In this document: positions 20,547 to 31,026 of the stretch, one piece after another
How positions within the stretch are numbered: position 1 is the stretch's first letter
Layout: every line of letters begins with the position of its first letter
DNA from: Xanthostigma xanthostigma
Taxonomy: Eukaryota > Arthropoda > Insecta > Raphidioptera > Raphidiidae
Direction of reading: 5' to 3'
Length of the DNA stretch: 64,000 nucleotides
Assembly (NCBI GenBank): GCA_963575645.1
Contig: OY754466.1
Span: 43,804,001-43,868,000, forward strand
The notes under the pieces: generated by a model
The model's input: only the letters and a program-made list of their open reading frames with translations
What the model was told of the DNA's origin: nothing
Databases searched by the model: none
Made by a program: the position numbers and the translations under genes

Positions 20547-21439
20547 TCACTATATAGAGGAACAGTCACTGCATTCCAGTATATTTTTGATTGGGAATGC
20601 ACAGTCCATGCTTTGAGTCAATGATTAAAATGTAGTACTAGAGAGACGCATATTACAGAACCTTATATATACGACGGGTTCGTATGTGCATTATGCGATA
20701 ATATGGTGTGCCGTTGTGAAGTGACGTCAAATTATAGGTTAATGATTGAGTGATGTGGAGTGGAGGCGCCGCAGGAGGGCGGCGGGGTTACATTATCGAC
20801 GATACAATATGCACTTACGTGAACGGGAGCGCCCGATTTACATTCTGTCTAGGAATTGGTTTTGTCTCTATCTACAGAATGTTACAGTATTTTGTGTGAA
20901 TTACACTCTGTTTTCTATAGGAACGAGGGAACCCGAATCACATTGGCTGTGCCAAACTCTTAACTTTTCTAATCCTGGGTAACTGTTTCAAAAATTAAAA
21001 AAAAGACGAACAAATATGTTAATTAACTTTTTTTATCAAAACTCAAAAATAAGAAAGAAACAGCCGTTCAAAGTTTAATTAATTTTTTTAAATTTTATTT
21101 AATAGATTCAAAAGCCCGGTTAACACACGCGAAGAAATGATAGCACGAATCGAAAATGCATTTCAAATAATTCGCGGAAGGCTCTTATCGCTACTACAAG
21201 CATGTACGAAGCATGGCTACGACGCACGCATCTTTGTGTCCAACAAAACGAGGACAATTTCGAACAATTTCTGTGAACACTTGATAATTACATATCATAT
21301 TTCCATAGTGACATAACATAACGCCAGGACCGACTTGAAAATTTGATAAAATTTTGAAAGCCCGTTTCTCTTTCATTTTTGAGTTTTGATGAAAAGTTAC
21401 TTGAAATATTTGTTCGTCTATTTGAGTTCTACACGCTGT
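20547..21439. other. Unassigned DNA
   Basis: Small frames of 60-78 codons occur on both strands without recognisable content. A GC-richer block at 20755-20835 (GGAGGCGCCGCAGGAGG) stands out weakly. A pair ACAAATATGTTAATTAAC (21010) and AAATATTTGTTCGTC (21405) may be remnants of a terminal repeat, but this is not convincing. Confidence 0.3.
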
Positions 21440-21616
21440 TAAAAAATAGAATCAACTTAAAAATTACCCTGGATATTATTATTATTATTTTCTTTCATAT
21501 TTTTTTCTATATACTTATGTAAAATATTGTAAACTTTTTGTAAAATTTCAGATATTTAAAAAGAACAGCCATTGGCTGGACTTCGCCAAAATAAAGATTC
21601 ATTCTATTCTATTCAA
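21440..21616 (+). repeat. 3' end of a non-LTR retrotransposon
   Basis: The sequence ends with TTCGCCAAAATAAAGATTC followed by short ATTCT units, the form of a 5'-truncated LINE 3' tail. No reverse transcriptase reading frame is present upstream, so the clade cannot be assigned. Confidence 0.5.
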
Positions 21617-21915
21617 ATAGGGTAAAAGATCGTAACTGCGTAAAATCTAGAGTGGGAATGAATGGATGCAAAATGTCCGTGGCGCTAGTAAACCACTTGT
21701 TGTCAATGTCTTATTAATACGTAATTAGTATTACACTGTTTGTGTGTCGGGTATTCCCGAGAAGGTCGAAGGATCGTGGGATCGCACCAAATGTACACTG
21801 TTTTGTACGGAAAGTAGGAAAGTTATTGCAATTAATACATTATTCAAATGCAGTGTCGACAAGCGAACAATTTTAATGGGGTTGTGATAATAATATCCGT
21901 TTGCAAGTTAAGGCT

Positions 21916-22690
21916 GGTTTACACGTTGCGAGCTGCTGACATTGCAGATGCTGGCATTATGTACTCGCACGCCAGTAGCTCGGCTCGACTGTGCTGTCCA
22001 CATAATTCGAGTAGTTGCCCGCGAGTTGTCGCGATGTCGTCAACGTGCTTTGATTAATGGTTGGCTTACACGTTGCGAGCTGCTGACCTGACAGTAGGCA
22101 GCTGCTCGCATTGTGTACTCGCACGCCAGTAGCTCGGCTCGACTGTGCTTGTCCACATAATTCGACTAGTTGCCCGCGAGTTGTCGCGATGTCGAGTCAA
22201 CGTGCTTTGATTAATGGCTGGCTTACACGCTGCGAGCTGCTGACCTGACAGTAGGCAGCTGCTCGTATTGTGTACTCGCACGCCAGTAGCTAGGCTCGAC
22301 TGTGCTGTCCACATAATTCGAGTAGTTTCCCGCGAGTTGTCGCGATGTCGAGTCAACGTGCTTTGATTAATGGCTAGCTTACACGTTGCGAACTACTGAC
22401 CTGACAGTAGGCAGCTGCTCGTATTGTGTACTCGCACGCCAGTAGCTCAGCTCGACTGTGTTGTCCACATAATAGTTGCCCACGAGTTGTCGCGATGTCG
22501 AGTCTACGTGCTTTGATTAATGGCTGGCTTACACGTTGCGAGCTGCTGACGTGACAGTAGGCAGCTGATCGCATTGTGTACTCGCACGCCAGTAGCTCGG
22601 CTCGACTGTGCTGTCCACATAATTCGAGTAGTTGCTCAGTCTCATACGAGTTGTCGCAATGTCGAGTCGACGTGCTTTGATTAAAAAAAC
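21916..22690. repeat. Five-unit tandem array, unit about 147-157 bp
   Basis: The phrase GGCTTACACGTTGCGAGC recurs near 21916, 22063, 22220, 22376 and 22526. Each unit also carries TGTACTCGCACGCCAGTAGC, CTGTCCACATAATTCGA, GAGTTGTCGCGATGTCGA and CGTGCTTTGATTAATGG. The spacing is 147, 157, 156 and 150 bp. The last unit decays into an unrelated GGCGAGCTAGTGGCG region at 22690-22760. The open frames inside are low-complexity products of the array. The unit start resembles a PIF-like MITE end (GGCTGGTTTACACG). Confidence 0.85.
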
Positions 22691-23383
22691 TGCCTGGCGA
22701 CACTGGCGAGCTAGTGGCGAACGCGTCTGAACGATGCGAGTGATGGACGGGCGCTAGGCGAGTGAAAACAAAAAATGTTGAAGTAACTTGCATGCGAGCA
22801 CGTACGAGTCCATTGAGTGAGTTATAAGCGTTTTTCTTTATTGCTCCTCTCTGGAACCAAAATTCAAAAATCGAGTGACCTTAGGGTTTAATCTACCTGG
22901 AGACGAATCGAACAAAAAAACGTTTTTTTTTAAATCGGTTATCCGTTCTTGAGTTATAAATGGTGTAACTAACCCGATTTTGTTTTATATATTAAGATAA
23001 TTGATTGTATTTGTAACACATATTATATACAAGTATCTTTCTCCAGTTCTTCTCCATAATATGAACTTTAACTATGCCGAATCACATTACTCCTCTTTGC
23101 GCGCAATGGGCTTAAAAAGGAGTCCAACGTTTTTTCTTCTCGTGTTAATATATAGATTTGTTTTAGTAATGTTTTTGTTTGTTTTAGGTGAAGACAGGGG
23201 TCTCAGGACTTTCAATCCCCGAACGCCCTTGCTTTCGACACTGGCGATATGGTAAGTTATTATTATTTTTTTTTTTTAAATTAAAAGTGCTTTTTTGACA
23301 ACTTGGACATTCATGCGAAATAATAAAATAACATTTTTCTGTAATACATAGACTTATTGTTGACTCTTTGTTTGTCAAATTAC
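22691..23383. other. Unassigned DNA
   Basis: After the array there is a short GC-richer block (22690-22760) and then AT-rich DNA. TTTTTATCGGT-like text and GAGTTATAAATGGTGTAACT (22963) could belong to an unknown repeat. No gene is seen; the 84-codon frame at 23001-23255 is unrecognised. Confidence 0.3.
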
Positions 23384-23391
23384 GCCACTGA

Positions 23392-23641
23392 CAGGCGTAG
23401 CAACGATTTTATCCTAGGGGGGGGAGCAAATTTTCAACTCTACCTACCATTACCAACTGCCACTTACACATAATTTAAAAACTGTTCATAGAAGCGAAAT
23501 CGATCAACATGACTTTCTGGAAAAATTTCACGACAAAGAAAATATGTAGATTATTGTAGATTTATCTTGTTATTTGTACGTGAACAATTAATATTTTAGG
23601 GTGGGTCAAACCCCCCTGGCCCCCCTCTTGCTACGCCAATG
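23392..23641. mobile_element. hAT-like MITE with CAGGCGTAGCAA ends
   Basis: Starts CAGGCGTAGCAACG, contains a GGGGGGGG run at the left and CCCCCC runs at the right, and ends TTGCTACGCCAATG. A perfect 8-bp TSD GCCACTGA lies at 23384-23391 and 23642-23649. It is related in end style to 9973-10228. It is followed after about 22 bp by the next 8-bp TSD element. Confidence 0.85.
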
Positions 23642-24034
23642 GCCACTGATCATGTTTGCAAGCAGACGGTTATTCACTGCAGTCTGCAGACTTGTAAAAA
23701 ATACTTTTTAAAAGTATTTAAATACAAATATTACTCTTGCTTCATTGAGTATTTACATACAAATACTTTTGCTGCATAAAGTATTTGAAATACAAATACT
23801 CCTGAAGTATTTGAAATATAAATAAAAATACTTTTGGGTTATATTTATAAAAATATTCTCAAGCAAGTACCTACACATGCTCAACTAATTAAAAAATAAT
23901 TTTGAAGCAAATATGTTCTAGTCAAAAATACTTAATTTTAAGTATTTAAATGCAAATACTTGCTTAACTAATTAAAAAATTATTCTGAAGCAAGTAGGCA
24001 TATACTTGTAAAAATACTCAATTTCAAGTATTTA

Positions 24035-24370
24035 CAGTAGAACGCCGATTATCCGAATTAATTGGGACCGGGGTCGATTCGGATAATCGAAAATTCGGAT
24101 AATCGGACATGTAGTGTCTTGCCTCTAGCTTTCAACTATAACAGTTGAAATAATATATCTGGACTCCAGCGAGTTCCAACTTCGACGTGTGCTGATACCA
24201 TTGTAGCGTCTACACGGCAATTGTTACTCGCATTTTTGTATTCTTGCGTCCCCACAAAACTTGTTTTTATTGAAAAATTACTTGGTTTTAATTTTTTATA
24301 TTACGCTTAGGGCCGATTCGGATAATTGGCGATTCGGTTAATCGGCGTTCGGATAATCGGCGTTCTACTG
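24035..24370. mobile_element. pogo/Tigger-like MITE with TA duplication
   Basis: Inverted ends CAGTAGAACGCCGATTATCC and the inverse (GGCGTTCTACTG at the right), flanked by TA (24033-24034 and 24371-24372). Subterminal GATTCGGATAATCGG repeats are present. CAGT-type ends with TA duplication fit pogo/Tigger. No transposase is present in its 336 bp. Confidence 0.85.
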
Positions 24371-24403
24371 TAAATACAAATAATTAATAAATACTTTCAT
24401 TAA

Positions 24404-25280
24404 GGACGTAGTCCTATGTTCAGGCTCGTTTTCAACCGTTATTTCAGAATTTTTTTTTAGTATCAAAATAATGTACGATGTTTTCAATTTCGTTACATGT
24501 TTTTACTGACATCGTAAACTAAGATAAAACATTTTTTTTTGCTTAATTTTACGCCATTTTATAATTGTTTTTTTAACCTAAAGTAGACAACTTTAAGTGG
24601 AGGTAGGTGGGTAGCGCGGGTGATAACGTCAATTGAAGTCAACTGAATTATAAAAAATTAAATTGGTTATTGTTTCGTAGGCTTGTGGCTCTATCCCGTA
24701 CTAGAAATAAACAGTTTTATTGATAAATAACAAAATGGCGGGTTTTAGAAAAAAAACAACGAGAAAATCGTGATTTTTTCGTTGAAAATCGCTTAAAAAA
24801 ATAGAAATAGTACCGGACGGAGCTATTGTTGTGTAAAATACCCTGTGCAAAACTGAAAGCAATCGGTTGTATACAATTGTTTCAATCACCCGCGCCACTT
24901 AGAAAAACGTAGTTTTGAGAAAAACGCGTTTAAAGTTTTAATTTCAGATTTCTTACAAAAAAATAAAAATGAATATTTACACTAATCAGCTATGCCTGGT
25001 GTATATTAAACCTTCCGTTTCTTCAAAGGCATCGTTTTCTGTTAATTTGTTTGCTCTACTCTGCGAGAGTATAAGGGTAACGTGATAACAATTGAGAGGT
25101 AAGAGCAGGTAAGAGTCTTACCGTAAGACCGTTGCTGCTCTCGACTATATGCTATAGCTTTGTAAATATTTAATATTTCGGTCTAAAATTTTTACAGTAT
25201 TTTCTCAATATATTCCTACTTACTAAAAATGTAAAAAAAATAAATTCGTTTTTTCAAAACCCGAACACCAGACTACGTCT
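24404..25280 (+). mobile_element. TTAA-specific piggyBac-like MITE, copy 2
   Basis: Ends GGACGTAGTCC and AGACTACGTCT with flanking TTAA at 24400-24403 and 25281-25284. Closely similar along its length to 4650-5549, including GATAACAATTGAGAGGTAAG. It is inserted in the hAT-like AAATACTTT element. The 65-codon minus frame (24701-24898) is not preserved in the other copies. Confidence 0.85.
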
Positions 25281-25367
25281 TTAAATAGTATTTGAAATAC
25301 AAATACTAGAAAAGTATTTGTATTTTGAAATACTTTGACTCAAATACTTTACAAGTCTGATTCACTG

Positions 25368-25878
25368 TAATGAAAAGTAAAAAGCACTGAAGTTAATCTT
25401 CGTGAAATTTTCGTTTTGATGATGCATTTGATGCAGAATATATATATTATAAATTTAAAATTCATAGCAAGCAATAAAACTGCGGTATAATTTGTTCTTT
25501 TTGACAAATCCCTAGTCACGTGTAAGACACGTTCCACTGCAATAAACGTGTTATATCTTATGGGACATTAAAAAATGCAAAGGCTTTATAATACGGTATC
25601 CGCCCCTCAAAAGAAAAGGTTGACGAACTCGAGGACTGGGTTTATGTAAAAGTCCTTTCACAAATACAACGCAAACTCTATATAGCGAACTTATATATAA
25701 CGAAAAATCCTTAAAACACAGAAATTGCTAAGGTTTGTTTCGTTATCCAAATATTGAAACACTATTATAGCGTAACAACCACTCTCAATAGCGAAACAAT
25801 ACGTCATTATTTAGACCCCAACAATGAGATTCTTAGAAATGTGTTCATTTGTTTGTTGTAAAAAGATACAATTAAAAT
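25368..25878. other. Unassigned DNA
   Basis: AT-rich, with no gene or bounded element recognised. Confidence 0.35.
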
Positions 25879-26273
25879 CATATACTTTTATTCTATACTG
25901 AGCATATAGGAATAAAATCGCAATCGAACTATTAGGGTGCAAACATATAATTTTGTCTTTTTTTACGCCGTAAGCACTGGCGTATCCAGGAGGGTAAAAC
26001 AAGCACGGGGGACCCGGCTTAAGATATTTTCAATTTGCCTTCTCCTGGGTACCTACGCCCATGTTAACGTCATAGAAAAAGACAAAGTTTTTGAAACAGA
26101 GATACTTTATTCAGATTGAATGCAAGTACATCAATCAATCCTATCATCGGAGAAATCAGGGAATTACATCGAAGAAAGAGACGCAAATATATTTTCGATA
26201 CACTTTGTTGCGTTCACTCACCGCACATTGAGTAGATAGGCAATGATTCATATAGTTAATTAATAGATATATG
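25879..26273 (+). mobile_element. CATATA-ended element, family R, copy 1
   Basis: Starts CATATACTTTTATTCTATAC and ends GATATATG, flanked by a perfect 8-bp TSD ATTAAAAT (25871-25878 and 26274-26281). Ends are weakly inverted (CATATA). Internal landmarks are GGCGTATCCAGGAGGG, TAACGTCATAGAAAAAGAC and TTGCGTTCACTCACCGCAC. Related copies lie at 43254, 46011 and 50481. No coding content. Confidence 0.85.
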
Positions 26274-26384
26274 ATTAAAATACTGGCATAGTAAAAAACG
26301 ACAAGTGAAGTTATCAGATTATAATTTTGTTATGTAATTTTTTTTTCACTTTTTTTAGAAAAAAATAAAACCACTTATTCGTAA

Positions 26385-26800
26385 ATAGTATTTTACATCA
26401 CAAGGGCCAAAAGTTTGATATTCTTGCACGAGGGCATCATGACGCGCTGTGTAAGTTATCAAATATACTATTTTTCTTCATACCTCAGTCGTAAGTACGT
26501 TTATTAATTACATTAATTAATTACTTATTAATTTCATAAAAACACAGATAAATTCCAACCAAGCAGTTTTGACGTTATACGTAAAAACACAAATGACAGC
26601 AGTGTTCGCGACTATTAGATAAAATGGAATAGGCTTGCTGTGGAAACGACATCTAAACAACAGTTGATAGGTTACTTTTGCTTTACTGCCGTGCAAACGT
26701 ACGTACTTCCCGCATCAGTGCGTGTAATCCCACCAATGGGTAAACTTTCTGCGTTAGAATTGACGCCAAAAGTATGTACTTACGACCGAGGTATGAAGGA
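26385..26800 (-). repeat. Dispersed repeat H, copy 1 (inverse of 51990-52975)
   Basis: Blocks shared in inverse with 51990-52975 include AACAGTTGATAGGTTA, GTTCGCGACTATTAG, AAAACACAGATAAATTCC, GTAAGTACGTTTATTAATTA and CCAAAAGTTTGATATTCTTG. This copy lacks the X element found in the other and therefore shows the empty site near 26533-26545. It also has a shorter form of the hairpin at 52834-52967. Confidence 0.6.
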
Positions 26801-26839
26801 AAATAGCTTTAAAATACAGATAAATAAAAAAATCACGTA

Positions 26840-27996
26840 GGGTAAAAGCCGGATAGTTGCCTCAGTGGGATACATGCCTCGGTTTTGAATACACTATGTT
26901 AGAGATGTTGATGGGGTTTGCGCTTTACTGTACTTTGAAGTGCCCCTCCCGTGGGCCTCAGTGCCATGTAAGCCATCGGAGTAGACGCATGCGTTTTGTC
27001 CGTGTGGGCAAACATCTTCCGCGACGAAACTTTGACATGCGTCGAAATTATATTGGTAAGTAATTTCTATTTAATATTTTTTTTTATTGATTGCGGTTTC
27101 AGTCAACTTTTTGTTTCTTTGCATGCATCAGAGTTTAAATTACACTGTTTATTAGGTTTTATTGTTAAATACTTTTTATTTATTTCGCAAATAAGAAAGG
27201 CAAGTATCCGTATCACAAAGGATAGTCGCCCTATTGACTTTTTTAAGGAAGAAAAGAATAGAAATTTAGAGTTCTATTAGTGAAAATTAGGAAAATGTTA
27301 TAAGTTCAAAAACGTCTAAAGGAAAAGCCACCAAGGGACTACCAATCAAAAGTAAAAAGGACAAAAAATCGATAAGAGACACTGAAAAGATAGTATTAAA
27401 AGAAAAACGCTAATTCAAAAATATAAAATACGAATAAAAAAGTTTCAATTGATGATTATTGCGCAGAATGTTTTGAGAATTACAATTTTACAAAATCGAA
27501 ATCAGATTGGATTCAATGTGAGATGAGTCAAATGTGGTTGCATGAAACTTGCACAACATTCAAAAATCATTGCATGAGATGTGGAAAGTTGAAAATCCTG
27601 ACTTCGGACTTCGGATGCTATTTTTTTTGTATTTTTAGTACATAATAAAGGATCTCAGTAAAAAATAAAGACTGATTACTTAAATTGATATACCTAAATT
27701 TGTTTCTATCTAAAAAATCATAGTGAGGCCTCTATCCCCGCACGAGGCAAGTATCCCTCGAAGCATTTTAATGTTAGGCTACTATCCGCCACAGTAGGCA
27801 ACTATCCCTTTTTTGAGAGGTCAAATAAAACAGAATTTACTCAAAACCAATATTAGTTATGTTTTCAAAAATAGGCTACTATGAATGATCAAAGACCTAT
27901 GTTTTGATATATACGTGTTGCATTATTCTTAGTAAGTACATATTTTTTAATAATAGAGCTTTTTTGAAAAGTGGGGCAACTATCCGGTTTTTACCC
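26840..27996 (+). mobile_element. pogo-like DNA transposon, deleted, with transposase remnants
   Basis: Inverted ends GGGTAAAAGCCGGATAG and the inverse (CTATCCGGTTTTTACCC), flanked by TA (26838-26839 and 27997-27998). CAAGTATCC and GGCAACTATCC words repeat near both ends. A degraded C-terminal zinc-binding tail (27442-27645) and a possible first exon, ATG at 27037 followed by a GGTAAGT donor at 27055, point to a spliced transposase gene that has lost its DDE core. At 1157 bp it is much shorter than a full pogo-like element. Confidence 0.8.
27442..27645 (+). pseudogene. Transposase C-terminal zinc-finger remnant
   Basis: In frame from 27442 to the TAA at 27643-27645 the translation holds C-x2-C, then a W-I-Q-C element, a W-x2-H-x3-C element and a final C-x2-C, the PHD-like arrangement that I recall at the C-terminus of pogo/Tigger-type transposases in insects. 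A lysine-rich stretch precedes it in another frame (about 27318-27413). The DDE catalytic domain is missing, so it is non-functional. The family assignment is by recognition, not by search. Confidence 0.55.
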
Positions 27997-27998
27997 TA

Positions 27999-29118
27999 AT
28001 AATAAACAGCCCGTGGCGTTACATAACATTGAAGTAACCAATAAACGATGTATGCGTTAGTTTTTAAAGCTTTGGGAAATATAATTTTAAAAAATAATAT
28101 AAAATGTACAAAGAGCATAGTTTCCACGACCCGCCGCACCTCTTTTTTTTCGTTTTTTTAGACATCCATCGTTGGATATATGCGTTTAATTCCAACCCAC
28201 AGTTGTAGTATAGATTCGGTGCTAGCGGTAACAGAGCGTTGGTGCAGTCAGTATTGATGGTATAGCGCGGCAATAGATTCGCATTCGCGGTTTTCTGATG
28301 TTGGAGTGAATTTAATTATTGCTTCAGCCACTTCATCTGCCTCTCCCTCCCCCCGCGACTTTTTCTTACTGATCTCTAATTAGTGGATAGCGGATAATCT
28401 TTTTTATAAACTTTTTCCCCGATAATAATAGCCGAGTTTTGGGGCAAAAACGGGTTTTCCGGAACTTTAAAGCGGCATATCCCCCGGCGCCCCCTCCGAC
28501 ATGCGGTCACAAACTATACCAAAATGTCGGAGGAGCTCGACTCTACAATTTTTGTAGGATACATTTTTCGATTCGAGACACACCGGATTCAAGGCTTTTT
28601 TTTCCCAATCCAGTCCGCACTATTAAGATTTTGATTTACTTAGGAAAATGGTTCATTGAACAGTCTGTATATCACGCTCGTGCGATAGAGGGAGAACAAA
28701 GATATATTGTTATCGCAGAGGCAGTTATCGAAGTGCAGTCAAGCTGCCGGTCAGAACGGTAACTTTTTACGAACATTGCACGAGTTTTCAATTTAATGAA
28801 TTTCAGAGTATTTGCTATTTAACAAGTTATGAGGAATTTGAATTTAATGAGGCCTAACATCTAATAAGTAATTAAATGCATTGTGAACATTTCTATTCAA
28901 CCCTTTCAGACCTGCCCTATGTGAAGGCACAGCTAAAATTATTTTCCTCTTATAACCTTACATTTGTTTTCGAGAAACCGTTCAGCCGAGATGAAAAGTT
29001 TTAGTGTAAATGCAGAAGTGGGATATCCCATCTGATTTTTTCGAATTGAGCATGACATTTTTTAAAGCCAAATATTTATAACGTTATAGAAGGTACCCGG
29101 TCTTCATTTTATATAAAA
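27999..29118. other. Unassigned, with one copy of a recurrent motif
   Basis: ACTGATCTCTAATTAGTGG followed by ATAGCGGATA lies at 28369-28397, one of five such motifs in the window. The 107-codon frame over 28439-28762 includes a proline-rich start but is not recognised. No bounded transposon was found. Confidence 0.3.
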
Positions 29119-29838
29119 CTAGCGGTCCCGTCCTGTTCCACTCGGATGCAAAAGAACGAATAGGGAAGGGAGAGACATGAGTACGCACATTCATCTTAGT
29201 ATACCGAGATGAATGTTGTGTCCAAATTTCATGATGATCGGAGTTACCGCTCAAAAGTTTTTGTCGATAAAAAGCTGTATTTATACTTTTTTTAAGTAAT
29301 AAATTTCTTTTGAATCAATAATTACTGTAATTAATAAAATAAAATAAATATTTAGTTGAAAACACTGTCGGATAATTATTTTTATATAGGTACTTATAGT
29401 TATAACAGTTTTCAAATGAGCTATTAATGAGATTTATTTAATTTTAATTAGTCGTAAATAAAATTAAAAGAAATTTAAATGTAAGCCTTAGAAGAAAGCA
29501 ATGTACAAAATAAAAATATATTCGCTCAACGTGGTGCTCGAACCCACGACTCTGATATTAACAATCGCATGCTCTACCAACTGACCTAGCCGGGCTTGTG
29601 AATGTACGACCTACTATTGATACATATATGTAGTTACGGCATTTCACCTGAATAGAAGCTATTTTTGAGATACATTTTGCAACATTTTTCATTGACGCTC
29701 CTATTGGTCGTAGCGTGATATTATACAGCCTATAGCCTTCCTCGATAAATGGGCTATCCGCAACAAAAACATTTTTTTTTCAATTTGAATCAGTAGTTCC
29801 TGAGATTAGCGCGTTCAACCAACCAAACAAACAAATTT
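29119..29838 (-). mobile_element. Helitron-like element with tRNA-like segment, 5' end eroded
   Basis: On the minus strand the 3' hairpin is mutated but CTAG|T is kept (29119-29122). The element contains the tRNA-like block at 29523-29595 and the conserved GCCTATAGCCTTCCTCGATA segment. The start TCTATACTAATATATAAAGC is not recognisable after about 29838. It belongs to the same tRNA-carrying subfamily as 14779, 30414 and 43508. Confidence 0.7.
29523..29595 (-). pseudogene. tRNA-Lys-like segment in Helitron
   Basis: The minus strand keeps an A-box-like TAGGTCAGTTGGTAGAGC and a B-box GGTTCGAGCACC. The anticodon position reads GTT rather than CTT and stems are partly broken, so it is not a working tRNA. 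Confidence 0.6.
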
Positions 29839-30413
29839 TAGTAAATTGATATATTCAAATAAATCAACCATATAATCGCGTTGCTGATTGCGCCCCTGGC
29901 GCAGACCCCGGATACAAGGTCCAAGTTGCCAACTCTGCTAGCGACGATTGTAAACAAAGACAGAACTGGAATTTCGTAAAAAATACGTTTGTGAATCGAG
30001 CTCAAATATTGACCAAACCGGCACAAAGAATTGACATCTAAGATCTTATGTAAGTCACTTTACAGTCTAGCCGGGGGAAACGGTTGTATTATATATTATG
30101 ATCTGAGGAAAAATTTGCGGTAGAAAATGGCCCGAAGTTGTCGACAAACAAATAGTAAGTCTGTTTACATTTCGACTAGATTTACTATTCAAAGTTGAGA
30201 CACAATTCGCATCTCTTTGGAGTTGCGTCACAAACAACACCCTTTCTTTCCCCTTCCCACAAAACATATACCTAAGGGCGGGGGGAAGGCAGAGAATAAG
30301 CACAGAAGAGGATTAGAGAAGCGACACTTACTGTTAATCTTGCCTATACTTATACAAACGGGCGGTGGTTTTTTTAGCACTAGAATCAATAATGATTATT
30401 CTTATCGACAAAA
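29839..30413. other. Unassigned DNA between two Helitrons
   Basis: No bounded repeat or gene is seen; frames up to 78 codons on opposite strands overlap at 30067-30417 and are not recognisable. Confidence 0.35.
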
Positions 30414-31026
30414 CTAGCGGTCCCGTCCAGTTTCACCCGGGTGTAAAAGAACGAATGGGGAAGGGAGGAACATGAGTACACACATTCATATTAGTTTACC
30501 GAGATGAATGTTGTGTCCAAATTTCATGATGATCTGAGTTACCGTTCAAATTTTTTTGTCGATAAAAAGCAGTATTTATACTTTTTTTAACTAATATTTT
30601 TTTTTTTTAATTAGGTAATTAAATAAAATTAAAATAAATTTTAATGTAAGCCTTAGAAGAAAGCAATGTAGAAAATAAAAAAAAAAATAAAAATTCATTC
30701 GCCCAACGTAGGGCTCGAACCCACGACCCTGGTATTGACAGCCTTGTGCTCTACCGAATGCGCTAGCCGGCGTTGTATTCTTACATCGCTAATATGAGTA
30801 TACTTAGTGCATTTCACCTGAATAGAAGCTTATTTTTTAGATACATTTGGAACATTTTTCTCCGCTCCTAATGGTCGTAGCCTGATTTTATATAGCCTAT
30901 AGCCTTCCTCGATAAATGGGCTATCCAACAAAAAAATGTTTTTTCAATTTGAACCAGTAGTTCCTGAGATTAGCTCGTTCAAACAAACAAACAAACAAAC
31001 TCTTCAGCTTTATATATTAGTATAGA
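30414..31026 (-). mobile_element. Helitron-like element with tRNA-like segment, both ends present
   Basis: On the minus strand it starts A|TCTATACTAATATATAAAGC at 31026 and ends with the hairpin and CTAG|T at 30414-30417. It carries the tRNA-like block at 30700-30771. Its 613 bp have no coding capacity. Confidence 0.8.
30700..30771 (-). pseudogene. tRNA-Lys-like segment in Helitron
   Basis: The B-box GGTTCGAGCCCT and the GTCGTGGG T-arm are recognisable; the A-box region is altered (TAGCGCATTCGGTAGAGC) and the anticodon loop reads CTGTCAA. A non-functional relic of the same ancestral insertion as at 15175 and 43782. Confidence 0.6.

Larger units (their letters stand above)
23680..25359. mobile_element. 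hAT-like element of AAATACTTT words, with two nested elements
   Basis: It starts CAGTCTGCAGACTTGTAAA and ends TTTACAAGTCTG, flanked by a perfect 8-bp TSD ATTCACTG (23672-23679 and 25360-25367). Own sequence is almost only repeats of AAGTATTTGAAATACAAATA type words. A TA-flanked pogo-like MITE (24035-24370) and a TTAA-flanked element (24404-25280) are nested in it. Without them it is about 470 bp. Confidence 0.85.

Noticed and set aside
21916-22690. CRISPR-like array
   Set aside because: The whole 150-bp unit is repeated with no variable spacers, the sequence is eukaryotic, and repeats of this size are satellite-like.
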